A stretch of 64,000 bases of DNA from Acanthopleura granulata (GCA_016165875.1 JABBOT010000030.1:558001-622000); one strand, 5' to 3'; positions 24,101-34,451 are shown, numbered from the stretch's first letter. Notes: generated by a model from the sequence alone, not told the origin. Made by a program: numbers and translations.

Positions 24101-27100
24101 ACTATCGTGCCAAATGAAGCCGCGTGCTCTAATAAGGCTTTCGATATTCCGGCAAGATGTTTATCAAAGCTCGGTGGTTTACTCCGTGAAAACTTCATGA
24201 GAGCGGGTTAACCGTCATTCAAAATAAGACTGCGACGGCTCAGTGGTGTAGGCCGTTCTTCTGCGGACATTTGCAGGTTATTCATTTCCATGCAGATTTA
24301 TACTTAATTCTCTTCAATATATTTTACCACATTAATTAATTAATCGATTCTTATAAACATTCCGCAGAATTCAGTTTTATATCTTTTATTATCTTGTGGC
24401 GGTGGGGAGGGGGCATTGGCCTTCTATCTGGTCATATGTTGGAAGGTCTGCCAGCAACCTGCTGATGGTCGAAGGTTTCCCCAGACTGCCCGATGTTCAA
24501 CCATAATGCTATCCGCCGTCGTATATTTACTATGCTTGAATATAGGGCGTAAAACAGCATACAACTAAATAAATAAATTTCAAAATGCGGGGATTGGTAA
24601 AAAAACAGTATTTTCTTTGATTTGCTTCAGACCCATTCACATATTAAATAGAGTTTGGAAGTTTTCCGAATTTGATCTGCGTCTTCTCTTATAGTGCCCG
24701 CTCATCCAATTTCATTCCAGCGTCGCAGTCCTCTGGAATGACTGTTGCTTTGGCCGTAGGAATAAGCGTTGCGATTCTTCTGACCCTTGTTGCACTGTGT
24801 GTTGTTGTGGTTATAAGGTAAGCGGGTGTCATAAAGCCTTACTCCTTTGGAATGTATATGATAAACACCTTGAGTAAAGCTAATCACCTTACTTTGGAGA
24901 TTTTGTAAAATGTATGCGTGTATGTTATTTTAATAGTTGGATGGTTTTTGTTTTATTTCTTTCCAAAAGACATGTCCTAAACGACTATGTGTGCATACTT
25001 ACACCCCTCAATTAAGAATTTAATTGTTCTCCTACCATGCCTAAGGGTTCATGGATTCAGGTTTCAATATTGACATGATGCCCATCGGCCTACCAACATG
25101 TACGTCGCACTTAGCCATTTTTCAGTCATACGACGACGACGAGTTCTTTATACATATATATATATACTGTGTCTTCCTGTGGAAGGGCGAGTCACATACC
25201 GCCAAACTGGTACCGACAATGGAACATCATGCTGAAGACGCCAAACAGGAGATCCTACCTTGTCAAACTATACTCACAGAGGGCCTACCAGCCCTGTTTC
25301 CTTGCTCTAGTCGCTCCATGTTGGGCACCAAGGGGAGCAGAAACAAGTACCATCTTTAAAGCCTTTGGTATTACCCGACCCAGAATTGATCCCGGATCTC
25401 CCGATCTTGAGGCGTACACTCTAACCACCAAGCCACAGAGGCGGTCTTTTCTAAAATGAGGTGTGCACGTATGGCGCCTAATTCACATAGAAGTAATGCG
25501 ACCTCGGGAATGCCGGAAGTTACATCACACTGTGTCGGATTAACAAAAACCTCACGCCTTTATGCACCTGTAACTGTACCGCGTAAACATGTGTTTTCAA
25601 GCCTTACCGTTTCCATGGAATCAGTTATGTGCGTGTCATTTTTGCAAATGTACATCATTCGAAAGAAATTTGCCTCGTTCACAAACTGGACACCGCGGAT
25701 CACACACTACAAGACCTACGTGTATTTATCGTTTGATTTAATACGAAGACTGAAATTTTATGGACCAGCTTTAGATTAGCCCGTTTGATTTGTTTGAAAA
25801 TCTCCGTGTATGAGTTTATGAGTACCACATTTAATATCATTATTCTTTCAGTGGTTAATACTGAAAACAAAGCGTATACTATTAGTCATATTTGCCTGTT
25901 CCATGCGTAAACTGCTGGGCATTTCGTCGAGAAGTTTACTATTTTCCCGAGCCCGAAGGGCAAGTAGAAATATTGATGTTTGAGAAATATTTGAATTATA
26001 ATCATAATTAGAAATAATGAAATCATCAGAACGAAGGGCATTACATGTCACTTTTTTCTACTTCCGCCAACGCACTGCGCGCTTTACACACGCTTACACT
26101 GAGAAAAACTGCTGTTGTTGTTAATTGTGCGAAAGGTTAGTACGAAGTAATCCACAAAGTCCTATTCAGCGTGTGTTCTTGGTTGTTACTTGCTGAAGCA
26201 TTAGAACATTTTAAAAACAGAAGGCAGGAAATGCTATTGACTCGTACATTGCTGATAGGCGTTGCTGTTGGGCTGTTCTAGAATCCGTGACTCCGTGGGC
26301 ATACAGAGAAAATTTTCCATGCGGGAGCTGTATTCCTTGCTTGTTTGGCGAATTGACCAACCAGAAGCCTAGCATTTTCCCTGAATTGTAACAAAAAAGT
26401 TGTTCTCCTCTATTATATGGAAATGAAGCTTTTTTCCAGGGAGCCGTGAGATAAAAACGAAAGGTGTTTTATAAAAGATGTCTTATTCTAAGTGTAAACA
26501 TATCATATCTGCATGTGAATCCTTTCACTGCTTTGACGTGTATGATTACTGATGAAAAAACGCCGTGGAATTTCATTTGCACTTTTTGGCAGTTTTCTAT
26601 ATATACTTGCTAGTTAGGCGGCTTATCAAGTGGATTATTAGTAAAGTTAATTGGTCGGTTTACACAGAAAATTACTTTTTAGCGAAAAAAATTTTCACAT
26701 AGGCCGGGGCTTTCAGTTTTTCACATAGGAGATTACTTTTACGAGAAAATGATTTTAACACAAGAAATCATTTTTACATGGAAATTATATTTTCTACAGA
26801 GAATATTGTTTGTTTGTTTTTTCACATGAAAAATATTTGCAGCGAGGTTGAACTATTTACGGTGCAAATATTTCAACTGCAGTGCAAATATTTCAATCGC
26901 GGTGCAAATATTTTTTCATTTAAACAAATAATTTTTGAAAAAAAAAATATTTCCTAAGTAAAAAACTTGGTTACCACTGTGAAAAAGAATTTTTTCGTGA
27001 AGAAGTTATTTTCTGTGAAAATCAATTAATTATCTTTACTGTTTGATCGTCGTCTTACTAGCAAGTTTACATAGAAAGCAACCCAAAACTTCAAATGAAA

Positions 27101-27661
27101 TTAGATTGCAATAATAAGACACCGTAGATAACGCAACATGAATCAAAACATTAATCTAATGAACTGATCTTCAATGGCAGGAGAAGAAAAAATCGGATGG
27201 ACGGCACCAGCATGGCGGCTATGGACAAAGACGTTAGTGATGCTGAGGGTGGGGCTGGACCATCCGTGCAAGACGAAATAAGCCACTCATTCCCGGAGGC
27301 TTCCGGAGTTCTGCCAGACGTACTGAATCACGGGAATGATTTCAAGGTCATTCCTAGTGACAGCCACCGTGTGGCGTACCAGGCAGATGAGTTGTCTCGA
27401 AATAATGACTCAGATGGTCTTCAGGATGGGAAGACCGAACATCCACATTTACAATCCAGGCAAGATGCCGGCGTCGTGTATTCGAATTTCAAGGTTCTGG
27501 AAAACAAGGCCAAGAAGCTTACCAAGGAGAAACGGCGAGACGTAGAAATTTCTGAAGATGATTCCCAGTACAACACGTTGTCACGTGCCAATTGGAAACT
27601 CTCAGATGAAATTCCAGCCACTTATGAAAACTACAACACACTGTACAGTATGAAAGAATAA
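12076..27661 (+). CDS. Receptor gene B: EGF-like receptor with ITIM-like tail
   Basis: Gene model: signal peptide 12076-12124; EGF-like 16454-16642 and 16796-16975; damaged double-EGF exon 19820-20097; stalk 22202-22282 and 23181-23258; transmembrane 24721-24817; tail 27181-27661. All ectodomain exons have phase-1 borders. The product would be a type I surface receptor with EGF-like modules on a mucin-like stalk and a 159-residue tail with six tyrosines, including SQYNTL. Because the damaged exon is flanked by phase-1 introns, skipping it restores an open frame, so the gene may still be functional. An older EGF exon at 15872-16290 is split by a SINE. Overall design recalls engulfment receptors and paired immune receptors, but I recognise no named orthologue. 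Confidence 0.65.
13680..13800 (+). repeat. SINE fragment (dominant family)
   Basis: gcatgtgggaaggtctgcc, atggtcgtgggtttctc and a caatcaaatatataaaata end. It is a shortened version of the copy at 53640-53865, which retains part of the tRNA-like head. Confidence 0.6.
14050..14330. repeat. Unclassified dispersed repeat, copy 2
   Basis: Shares 'ccagtgacgtctagaatttt', 'tttaacatcgcacc' and the 'agatttcgccggtaa' block with copies at 8840, 43590, 47590 and 54110. Confidence 0.5.
15525..15725 (-). repeat. SINE (dominant family) with part of its tRNA-like head
   Basis: On the plus strand: catgctcaaaaatatttta, actcacgcccatccatagg, accgcattggtaagagga, gctgcgctaggcccagggg. Same insertion at 55625-55826. 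Confidence 0.65.
15872..16290 (+). pseudogene. EGF-like exon interrupted by a SINE (gene B copy)
   Basis: A normal exon start (TGCCATCTTC after cata-G) runs to about 15893, is broken by a SINE (15894-16164), and resumes with a TTGACTGTGAGAGC segment to about 16290. The second part reads like the intact EGF exons for a while (DASCRMHNPHG) but has lost several cysteines and ends in TGA at 16288-16290. Gene C carries the same disrupted exon at 55962-56362. It is unlikely to be spliced in. Confidence 0.7.
15894..16164 (+). repeat. Nearly full-length tRNA-derived SINE
   Basis: The head 'ggcctccgtggctcagtcgg' resembles the tRNA 5' arm with A box, and 'gcaagttcaagtcc' resembles a B box, so it carries an internal RNA polymerase III promoter. 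Then comes the conserved body (gggaaggtctgccagcaacc, cataacgctggccgcc, gagtacgacgtaaaacatc) and an AATAAATTTAATAAA end. This copy defines the family seen across the window. Confidence 0.85.
16454..16642 (+). CDS. Gene B EGF-like exon 2
   Basis: Acceptor tttcacag, donor gtgact; 189 bases, phase 1-1. It has a Thr-rich lead, then six cysteines in the EGF pattern C-x5-C-x5-C-x9-C-x-C-x12-C, with one extra upstream cysteine. The CICNKGF segment is typical of EGF modules. It and its flanking intron are duplicated as 16796-16975. Confidence 0.8.
16796..16975 (+). CDS. Gene B EGF-like exon 3
   Basis: Acceptor tttcacag, donor gtaact; 180 bases, phase 1-1. Same EGF pattern with CICNKGFVSSK. It arose by a tandem duplication with a period of about 342 bp that includes the preceding intron. 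Its downstream flank matches that after the gene C exon at 56524-56703. Confidence 0.8.
16976..19819. other. Gene B intron without recognised exon
   Basis: AT-rich, collinear with 56704-59419 in gene C. It contains a SINE piece at 17797-17930. No splice-bounded cysteine-rich exon was seen. Confidence 0.5.
17797..17930 (+). repeat. SINE fragment (dominant family)
   Basis: ggtcgtaggtttccctcgag, cataatgctggccgccgtcg, aacaccaatcaaataaataa. Same insertion at 57515-57645. Confidence 0.7.
19820..20097 (+). pseudogene. Gene B double-EGF exon with frameshift
   Basis: Acceptor attgcag, donor gtaagg; 278 bases, not a multiple of three. The intact gene C exon (59420-59722) is 303 bases. Relative to it, this copy lacks 27 bases after TTRRCV, has a one-base deletion after the NCVSEG region, and gains one codon. 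Read in frame, it ends at a TGA near 19970. Read in the shifted frame, the second EGF module (GEACGDGGC, then CTDGVCRCKP) is intact. Splice sites are preserved. A one-base sequencing error could explain the shift but not the 27-base loss. Confidence 0.75.
20190..20312 (+). repeat. SINE 3' tail and (CATA)n microsatellite
   Basis: 'gttcggcacaaaaccccaag' followed by repeated CATA/CATG units. It matches the 3' tail of the second SINE family (60135-60190). Confidence 0.6.
20462..20670 (-). repeat. SINE (dominant family)
   Basis: On the plus strand: tttatttcattggtctttt, cggcgttatggtggagaaag, acatccgcaagttcctgga, gaggctcctgggtattg. Same insertion at 60348-60575. Confidence 0.7.
22202..22282 (+). 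CDS. Gene B stalk exon (type 1)
   Basis: Acceptor ttttctag, donor gtaact; 81 bases, phase 1-1. Encodes a Ser/Thr/Gln-rich segment with TSTQQQNAVTADM. Paralogue at 4506-4586; the corresponding exon is deleted in gene C near 61775-61790. Confidence 0.7.
23181..23258 (+). CDS. Gene B stalk exon (type 2)
   Basis: Acceptor ttttctag, donor gtaact; 78 bases, phase 1-1. Encodes HSPGTVTTIPGENNTQQ and a GGASPMA end, with one potential N-glycosylation site (NNT). Paralogues at 2325-2384 and 62689-62766. Confidence 0.65.
23408..23640 (-). mobile_element. LINE 3'-end fragment
   Basis: Starts with a GAATGAA-rich tail, then 'gtttaacgccaggtcggcaa' and 'tagccatattgtgg'. Shared with 2540-2790 and related to the 3' end at 62840-62960. 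Confidence 0.5.
23875..24010 (-). repeat. SINE fragment (dominant family)
   Basis: On the plus strand: tttatttgattggtgttta, acgacggcggccagcacta, aaaccctcgaccctcctc. Specific to gene B; no match in the other units. Confidence 0.7.
24430..24580 (+). repeat. SINE fragment (dominant family)
   Basis: ggaaggtctgccagcaacct, ccataatgctatccgccgtc and an aactaaataaataaa end. Confidence 0.65.
24721..24817 (+). CDS. Gene B transmembrane exon
   Basis: Acceptor cattccag, donor gtaagc; 97 bases, phase 1 in and 2 out. Encodes SQSSGMTVALAVGISVAI, then LLTLVALCVVVVI, and the split codon AG|G gives Arg at the membrane border. An upstream acceptor at 24694 would give phase 2 and does not fit the preceding phase-1 exon. 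The helix is not obviously homologous to those of A and D. Confidence 0.75.
25085..25445 (-). repeat. tRNA-derived SINE, second family
   Basis: On the minus strand, the head reads 'cctctgtggcttggtggtta' with A-box character and 'ccgggatcaattctgg' with B-box character. The tail end, on the plus strand, has 'cagtcatacgacgacgacga'. A related plus-strand copy is at 59850-60190. Confidence 0.65.
26640..27030. repeat. A/T-rich tract with short internal repeats
   Basis: Repeated motifs such as 'tcacataggagattactttt' and three close copies of 'ggtgcaaatatttcaa' at about 26858-26912, flanked by A-runs and T-runs. It lies 150 bases before the tail exon of gene B. It may be a degenerate tandem repeat. 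Confidence 0.4.
27181..27661 (+). CDS. Gene B cytoplasmic tail exon (ITIM-like) and stop
   Basis: Acceptor atggcag, phase 2, stop TAA at 27659-27661. The tail is 159 residues: RRKNRMDGTSMAA start, an acidic/Ser-rich middle, a Lys-rich patch (NKAKKLTKEKRR) and tyrosines at 66, 100, 130, 148, 151 and 155. SQYNTL (Tyr130) fits the ITIM rule S/I/V/L-x-Y-x-x-L. ENYNTL (Tyr151) is a second YxxL. The two are 17 residues apart, too far for a classical ITAM. YSNF and YENY fit pYxN. It is unrelated to the A and D tails. Recruitment of SH2 phosphatases or adaptors is inferred. Confidence 0.75.
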
Positions 27662-29350
27662 TGGTCCAACGAAACAAATATAACACTCCGATCGGGTTGC
27701 TTAAAGCCCCGAAACCTTAATATATATGGTATCTACATGTACTTTACCCTTATTGATTTCTCAGCGTATATAGCATGGACAGCTCGTGCAAAACATTTTG
27801 TTTATGCTTTATAATAATTGACATATTGCTACATGTACCTTTGTTTTAATTCAGACGATTGATTCTGCTTTTTTTATTATTACAGGGGGTTTTCCTCCTG
27901 CACTTAAGGCAGGGGAATACGATTTCCTGGAGCCTTTAGATGTTTTTGTTTTAAATAGTATCCAAACACATATTGGACATGCTTGCTCCAGCTTATTGGG
28001 CTGGGTTTACGCAAGTAGAATCCATTTAATCAAACAGCTGACTTTCAGCAAGGTGTCATCTTGCAGCAGACCGATGACATTCTCAAAAAAATTATAGTGT
28101 TGCGTCCCTAGAACGCCATGTCGAGGACCATTGTCATGGTACCGTGCCCATACATGTTATTCCCACATCAGGTGCACATTCTCATATGGTGTATATGTTA
28201 ACGTATTTCACAACACTTGATTAACCCAACTAGAACGTCATGGAAATGGAGGCCTCTGAAAGTCATCTCGGTCCTGCCTTTGTTAGATTTCTGTTTTAGG
28301 TGACCGCAAGAATGCATCTAAATATTTGGCTGCCCATTTTCGCCAGTGAGCTGATCAAGGTATATTTATTACAGTGAGCCACGACGGTGATTTATGGAGT
28401 CCAATAATGATTGAGGTATTAATGCAGGATTCGAGAGGGGGAGGATATATTTGCAAGGTCAGAAGCATCGGATGTTGGTCCCATTCCATTCTCGGACACC
28501 GCTCACGTTTCCACATTCCCATGTATCCACGATTCTTAGAGTCTTATTAGTAACAATCGATCCAGTTGGTCTTGTGTTATTAGGAGAGGAATCGCGTTCA
28601 ACAGCAATGACACGTATGCTTTGCTCGCGGTGTTCTTGAGGATTTGAAAGTGACATGTTGAAGAAAGTTCATCCTGAAGCTGCTTGACGAAATCCGTTTA
28701 TTGAAACACGGCATTCTAGGTTTCTCCAAACGTCAAACTGAGTGCCTAGTGATCAGAATGTTAAAAATCCGATGAATAAAATCAATCCAACGGTATTTTT
28801 TCGTGATTAAGTTAGTGACAGAGCTTTTTTTGTACAGATCACCTGTAAATGTTCAAGGAAATGACGTCATAGTTATTTTTCACGAACAGAATGAATGTAT
28901 ATAACTGTTAGATGTATAAAATAGATGAGATTTTGAACATGTAAATCCCCAAAACTTATTATTTTTTGCATTTAGTGTAACATCTGATACCTACCTGATT
29001 TTATTTGAAAGATGTATGTCATCTTTTGAAGCCTTTCCAAAATTGAAACTGAAATCCTTTTGGAATTTTCATTTTATGGTTTTAAGATCTCTGATTCTTT
29101 ATTCCTTGTCTGGAGTTTGACGTCTGTCTGTCATTGTCACATAGCTTCATCCTTACATCTAAATGCTCAATGAATATTTTCTTGCTGAAATTTTAAATGT
29201 ATTGTTCAAACAACAGGCAAGTAAAATCTTGTAAAGCTGCGTTTAGTACAGCCTGAACCTCCGGTGAAATAAATGAATACAACTTTGTATATCTGCTAAA
29301 CTATGAAAACTGTATTTGTTTTGTTTGCAAGTAATGAATAAACTTATCAG
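27662..29350 (+). other. Probable 3' untranslated region of gene B
   Basis: AT-rich sequence after the stop without repeats shared with the other genes. Candidate poly(A) signals AATAAA are at 29268-29273 and 29337-29342. The true 3' end is unknown. Confidence 0.35.
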
Positions 29351-30034
29351 TTATAAAGCGGTCAATTACTATTTCCAGCTATCAAATTTTGTACGTGTAA
29401 ATTTGTACGTTTTATATGGAGTTGACAAGAACCGGCTGTTAATATTCACTTAGATGTAGTGCGTTCAGGTAATTATTTTACAGGAATGGAATAATGTGGT
29501 GTAAAGGCATTAAGGACCACTGCCTATCTAGTGTTCTTGGATGTCGTCGGCCATCTATGAACCACGTCTCGCTTGTTGGAATCCAGATAAACCATGCTCA
29601 TGTGCGACTCTCCGTCAAGAAATTTCAGGTACCTGGCGAGGTTCGTTGAGTTAAGCGCCAACAACTGGCCGGTCTCTTTCACACACCCTCTTGAACGTAT
29701 TGTAAGCGCAATAAGAGATCATGGCGGGCAGAAAAAGGGTCCAAATTGCAGAGAAACACATCATTTCCTGTTGACACGCTACAGTGTTTGTGTTCTACCT
29801 AAGTGCTTTCTTAGCACACTTGCACAGAAGTGGGACGTAATCCTAGAAGAAACAAAGGAGCACATAAGTTTGAGCCGCTTTGTAAACGGCCGGAAGAAGT
29901 CTTACGAGTTTCCCATTATTTTGCTTTTGATGATTAAAAACATAGTGGTAAATGAATAAAAATGACGGATGCCGCATCCGGAGCGCAACTTATCAGCATT
30001 CTTCCGTTTTCTAGTTGAACGGCTCTTAGGCTGT

Positions 30035-30175
30035 ACATTGGAAGGTCCACCAGCCTGTGGACGGTCTTGGGTTTCCCCCGAGTTCTGCAGGGTTTCCTCA
30101 CACCTAGTGCTTTACTCCGTCGTATCAGTAAAATATTACGGCGTAAAACATTAACGACATAAATAAATAAATCAA
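30035..30175 (+). repeat. SINE fragment (dominant family)
   Basis: ggaaggtccaccagcctgtg, cttgggtttcccccgagtt, cataaataaataaatcaaat end. Confidence 0.6.
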
Positions 30176-30375
30176 ATAGTTGAAGGGCTATATGGTGTTG
30201 TCGTCGTGAACTCTGGGCGGGATTTCTTCCATCGGGTGTCTTTCATCCGTTACAATGACTTCGTTATTAAAGGATTACCATGGTGTGAGCAACAAATGAC
30301 GACTACATGTATTCGTGTTCATCCCATGAGGTATGCAGGTATGTGGGTATGCAGCTTTCCCTCTGATAGTTCTGC

Positions 30376-30377
<2 letters not shown>

Positions 30378-30442
<65 letters not shown>

Positions 30443-30502
30443 GAGAGAGAGAGGGGAGGAGAGAGAAGCAGGGAAAGAGAAGCAGGGAAAGTGAGAGAGT
30501 AG
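30378..30502. repeat. (GA)n microsatellite
   Basis: Nearly pure GA run followed by GACAGA and AGGGA variants. Long apparent reading frames on both strands here are artefacts of the repeat. Confidence 0.95.
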
Positions 30503-30759
30503 CTAAAGCCCGTGCTTCTCGACAGTGATGTATCCAGCTTGTTAATCCTGCATGCATGCAATTAGCTCTGAATAAAGAGTGTGGGATTTTTAAGTCGAAC
30601 TGTTCTTTTAAAAATTAATAGACACGACCAACTGAAACAATAAAAATGGCTCAGATGGTCATAGTGCCCATATTCGCTACAATTGCCAGGTTAATAAACA
30701 AATGAGGCCGTGTGTTGGAATCCAGCCCTCTCTTCTTCGACTGCATCTTCAATTTGATT

Positions 30760-31005
30760 TATTAATTTGATTGGCGTTTTATGCCGTACTCAAGAACATT
30801 TTTCACTTATACGACGGTGGTCAGCATTATGGTGGGATGAAATCAGTCAGAGTCCGGAGAAGACCCACGACCATCCCCAGGTTGCTGGCGGTTCTTCCCA
30901 TGTGCTACTGGAGTGGAAGCCAGCGTGAGCTGGGCTTGAAGAGCGATCACATTGATGAGAGGCACCAGGGTTACTGCGTTGCAGTTGCGCGCTAAAACCC
31001 TGGGC
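30760..31005 (-). repeat. SINE, long copy (dominant family)
   Basis: On the plus strand: tttgattggcgttttatgcc, cagcattatggtgggatga, acccacgaccatccccagg, ggaagccagcgtgagctggg, and a decayed tRNA-like head near 30950-31000. Confidence 0.75.
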
Positions 31006-33344
31006 AGAATCGTTTTATCTTAATTTTTACTCCGGGGTAAAGCCAAGCCCCAGTTGGACCTTCCCATGCACGTACGACCGGAGGCTTAATATAAGGTATA
31101 CCATATAAACTTTGGTGATTTACACAGTGCACGCTTGTTTCCTCCACCCGTTAACCTGTCTTCCGTTCTATAAGTGATAAATTCTCGGGCGTTAAATGAC
31201 AGGCTAATAAATAAACAGATATGTGAAACTAAATGACGAAAACAATCAACGGAAATCGTCAGTACACAACAGTCATCGACACGGTGTCCCATTCCTTGGT
31301 GACATTATCCATTCGAACATTTATCGTAAGCAGCCAAATGTAAACGACGTATGTAATAATATAGAAGACGCTCCGACAATGCACACCTAACGCCTCTAGT
31401 ACATACATTTTTACATTTTCACCCTAAAGACGGACGGCACACTGCTCTTCTCTCTTATGTGTCACTTCAAAAAGTCCTGGATCCGAACACCAATTTGGGA
31501 GGCCCCCAAAATCTAATGGGCAACCTTTCCCGCCTAAGTTAACTCAGGCCCAAGTTGTGAGATCCTGTCGTTCGTTCCTGTTGTTTATAGTGACGACTTT
31601 GGGCAAAGTGGTAGCGTTGTACCCATGTATTACAAGAGAATAATAATTAATTCGGATGGCGCCCGAGCCGCTATTCCGCGTGAAAAAGGTACCTCATCAT
31701 AAAATTTCATTCTTATCGCTACACAATATTTACAACAGACTACCTACTTATGGCGGACGTATGGTATGATGCCGTCAAAGACAACATTCATACCCACCTG
31801 GAAGTAGTGTATGAGTATATGTACATGTATATATGCTAGGGTTTTCCATCACACGTGTACTCAACAATTTTTTCAGTTATCTGACGGCAAGGAGTCATTA
31901 GAATGTATATATACTGTTTCTTTTTGGGACAAGTGCCTAGCACATCTTGTTGCAAAACTTTAAGATCGTATGACATATTGTGAATTTCTCCATACAGAGA
32001 CGCCGTCGTACCGAGATCCTTCCTTTACGGATTACGTTTGATAACATCACCAAAATCACACGTTAAATGAAAAGAAAACACTAACAAGGAAATAATTGTC
32101 TTGCCTGGAGATCTGTCTAAAACAACGTACATGATATTTGCAGTGCTCATAATACCACTAAAACCGTTGTATATAAGAGACAGACGTAAATACACAGAGA
32201 CATCGTTATGATTGTTCAAAACGCCACCTTCGCAGAATTTCAGCCACATTTCCGCGAAACGCTGCCAGAGACAGCATTAGAATTTGGAATAACAATGAAT
32301 CAAACATTCCCACAACTCGGATAAAGCACAAAAATCCACTTTGAAAACATCGAGGAGAAAATTATGTCATATTCTAACACGTGCAAAATCCGTACTACAT
32401 GGTGAATAGACACGTCAACTGCCTATACGTTAGCGTATATGCAGTGAATTTTCCCCGAGAAAGAACAGTGTTGTCAGCGAGTAACATAGTTCACCAGGGT
32501 TGTTCCAATTACAAACACTAATGTAATGCCTGCAATGAAACAAATCGTAGGAAAATGTTGCCCTTGGACCGATTTAATTTGTTACTTATGAGTCAAACAC
32601 CCTCCGCGCCGCTTGGATTGTATACGTCAGCTGCATTCAGTAACTTCAGGCTGATTCCATCTCGCCTTACTTACAAGTGTTTTCTTTTATATGGTAATTA
32701 GATGTTTGCCATACGGTAATGCAGCTCTTCTACAAACTTTATAAACTGAAAAGAATCACGGATGCGTAAAAAGCGATCGCACGAGATGTGCCTATTTTTG
32801 CACCAAGGCTTACCTCAGCCCCTACATGAGATGTACGCGTGTAATATTCAGTAAACGTTATCACCACAATGTATGGCTGCCATTTTGTGAATAATGCGAA
32901 CTACATGTATAGGCTGCATGTAACAGACAGGACGCCTTGATACTGAATGTATTACTAAGTGGTTCCTCCAACTGTGCGCGATTGAACGGGATTTACTAAT
33001 GTAATAATAAATAAGGTGATGACAGATATAACAGAAATCTGAGCAACAGTAGTCGTGTGCAGGTGGGGGGGGGGGTACTCTGGGGGAGAGTGGAGGGTTC
33101 GAATGCTGGTTGATAAAAGTGCTATGTGGCTTCTAAATTAAAACCCTTCAAAACTGAACACAGAGTATCATAAAATTTTAGGCGAACATCTATCGTCTGT
33201 TATTTTCTCCGTATACGGGAAAGCTTGGTATTAGTGTCGAAGGGCACAAGGCGGATGGATATGATAGCTTAGTCCATGGTGGCTTGTATCTGCTTAACAG
33301 TTTCTGTGACGCTTTGAGATGGATTAATAGTATTCCTCAATAAA

Positions 33345-33490
33345 GATTTTTGTGAACGAAAGATAAACGTTTTTCTACAGTTTATTAACAAAAGATAAAT
33401 GTTTCCCAACAATTTTATCAAAGAAACATAAATGGTTCTCTACAGTTTTATGAACGAAGCATAAATGTTTCCCTACAGTCCAAATAACAG
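33345..33490. repeat. Small minisatellite
   Basis: About four copies of a 35-40 bp unit around 'acgaaagataaacgttttt', 'aaaagataaatgtttccc', 'aaacataaatggttctct' and 'aagcataaatgtttccct', each followed by ctacagttt-like sequence. Confidence 0.7.
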
Positions 33491-33607
33491 TCTGGTCAAT
33501 ATACCTATATCTTTATCGTCACGGGTTCTGATACTGAGTTGTCCATGAGATAATTGCGACACTACACCATATAGTTTGGATTAATGACGTAGAGAAACCA
33601 TGAAGTT

Positions 33608-33811
33608 TTGAGTCTTAATATGACTTTGTACGCAGAACAAAACTGTACAGGGAAACGGATATTTTATACAAAAGTTTCCATGAAACCAGGAAATGAAATA
33701 AAGCCGCCAGGCCTCTGTGACAGGGCATTCATCAAATTCATTACCAAATGTGCTACGCTCTTAAGGCACGAGTCAGCCATAAAAGAATCTAAGGCTATAC
33801 TAGAGAATTGA
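33608..33811 (+). CDS. Possible beta/gamma-crystallin-like fragment
   Basis: A 60-plus-residue frame with MTLYAEQNCTGKRIFY followed about 20 residues later by LCDRAFIKFI, then stop. The spacing resembles one beta/gamma-crystallin Greek-key motif (LYEexxFxGkr ... DRassIkv). The nearest ATG in frame is at 33620. No signal peptide or clear splice acceptor was identified. Codon content is plausible but the frame is short; it may be an exon of another gene, a relic, or chance. Confidence 0.25.
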   Translation: MSLNMTLYAEQNCTGKRIFYTKVSMKPGNEIKPPGLCDRAFIKFITKCATLLRHESAIKESKAILEN

Positions 33812-34327
33812 CGAAATTAAACTACCACAGCATATAGAGTAAATCCAGAGCAACGACCACAGCGTGATGGTTGACAAATAGACACACGCAACTGGTGGAT
33901 TTGGCCTGATGTCAATTTACCTACACCTCAGTCAGGGTGTGTTTTCTGACTCTTCATGCCCAATGCTTTATACGCCGTCTCGAATCATCTCTTAAGCATA
34001 ATTACGTGAAAAAGGCACAGTGATGTTAATTAGACCTCATTTGTCACTGGATATCAATACATTTAATAATCAGCAGCAATCGAAGATGACCAGGCCTCTG
34101 GGGGCACTGAGCCCACAGACAATATCCGGTTGTATTCAACCACACAACATAAATCACTACAGCAACAGGAGGAAACATTTCTAAGGTATACAATGTTAGA
34201 ACACTCGCCCACGGTGTTTCGCTGACGAGAGGTCATCTCTTACGAGGCAATCACGTGCCGATCTCAATATTAGACTTCATGTAACAAGGAAGTTAACACG
34301 GCCAAGCGTGTGACGTATTATTTGCAT

Positions 34328-34334
34328 TATATAT
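34328..34334 (+). promoter_or_regulatory. Candidate TATA box of gene D
   Basis: TATATAT about 25-30 bases before a CTCACAC initiator-like site (near 34358), which lies about 95 bases upstream of the start codon. Position only; not tested. Confidence 0.35.
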
Positions 34335-34451
34335 CTCGTTTTACACAGGCATTTGCACGCTCACACACAGACTACCAGTCAGCATCTAGGAAGGTACTTC
34401 GGTCAGGAGCAGTGTCACCTTTACCTTAGAGTCCGATAGAGGTGAGAGTGA

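Larger units (their letters stand above)
24818..27180. other. Last intron of gene B
   Basis: Holds an antisense tRNA-derived SINE (25085-25445) and an unusual A/T-rich tract (26640-27030). The remainder has no recognisable coding or RNA feature. Confidence 0.5.
29351..34327. other. Intergenic region between genes B and D
   Basis: Contains SINE pieces (30035-30175, 30760-31005), a GA microsatellite (30378-30502), a small minisatellite (33345-33490), a G-run (33064-33075) and a possible crystallin-like fragment (33608-33811). Nothing else is recognisable. Confidence 0.45.

Noticed and set aside
24695..24720. Earlier acceptor for the gene B membrane exon
   Set aside because: It has a good pyrimidine tract but would give a phase-2 border, incompatible with the phase-1 donor of the preceding stalk exon; the acceptor at 24720 keeps the frame.
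25360..25445. Possible tRNA gene on the minus strand
   Set aside because: A-box and B-box-like words are present, but the acceptor stem does not pair and a SINE body and tail follow, so it is a SINE head.
29594..29959. A 121-codon open frame between genes B and D
   Set aside because: No recognisable domain, no cysteine or membrane pattern and no splice context; of a length expected by chance in a window this size.
30206..30561. Overlapping open frames rich in Arg/Glu or Leu/Ser
   Set aside because: They are translations of the GA microsatellite on the two strands.
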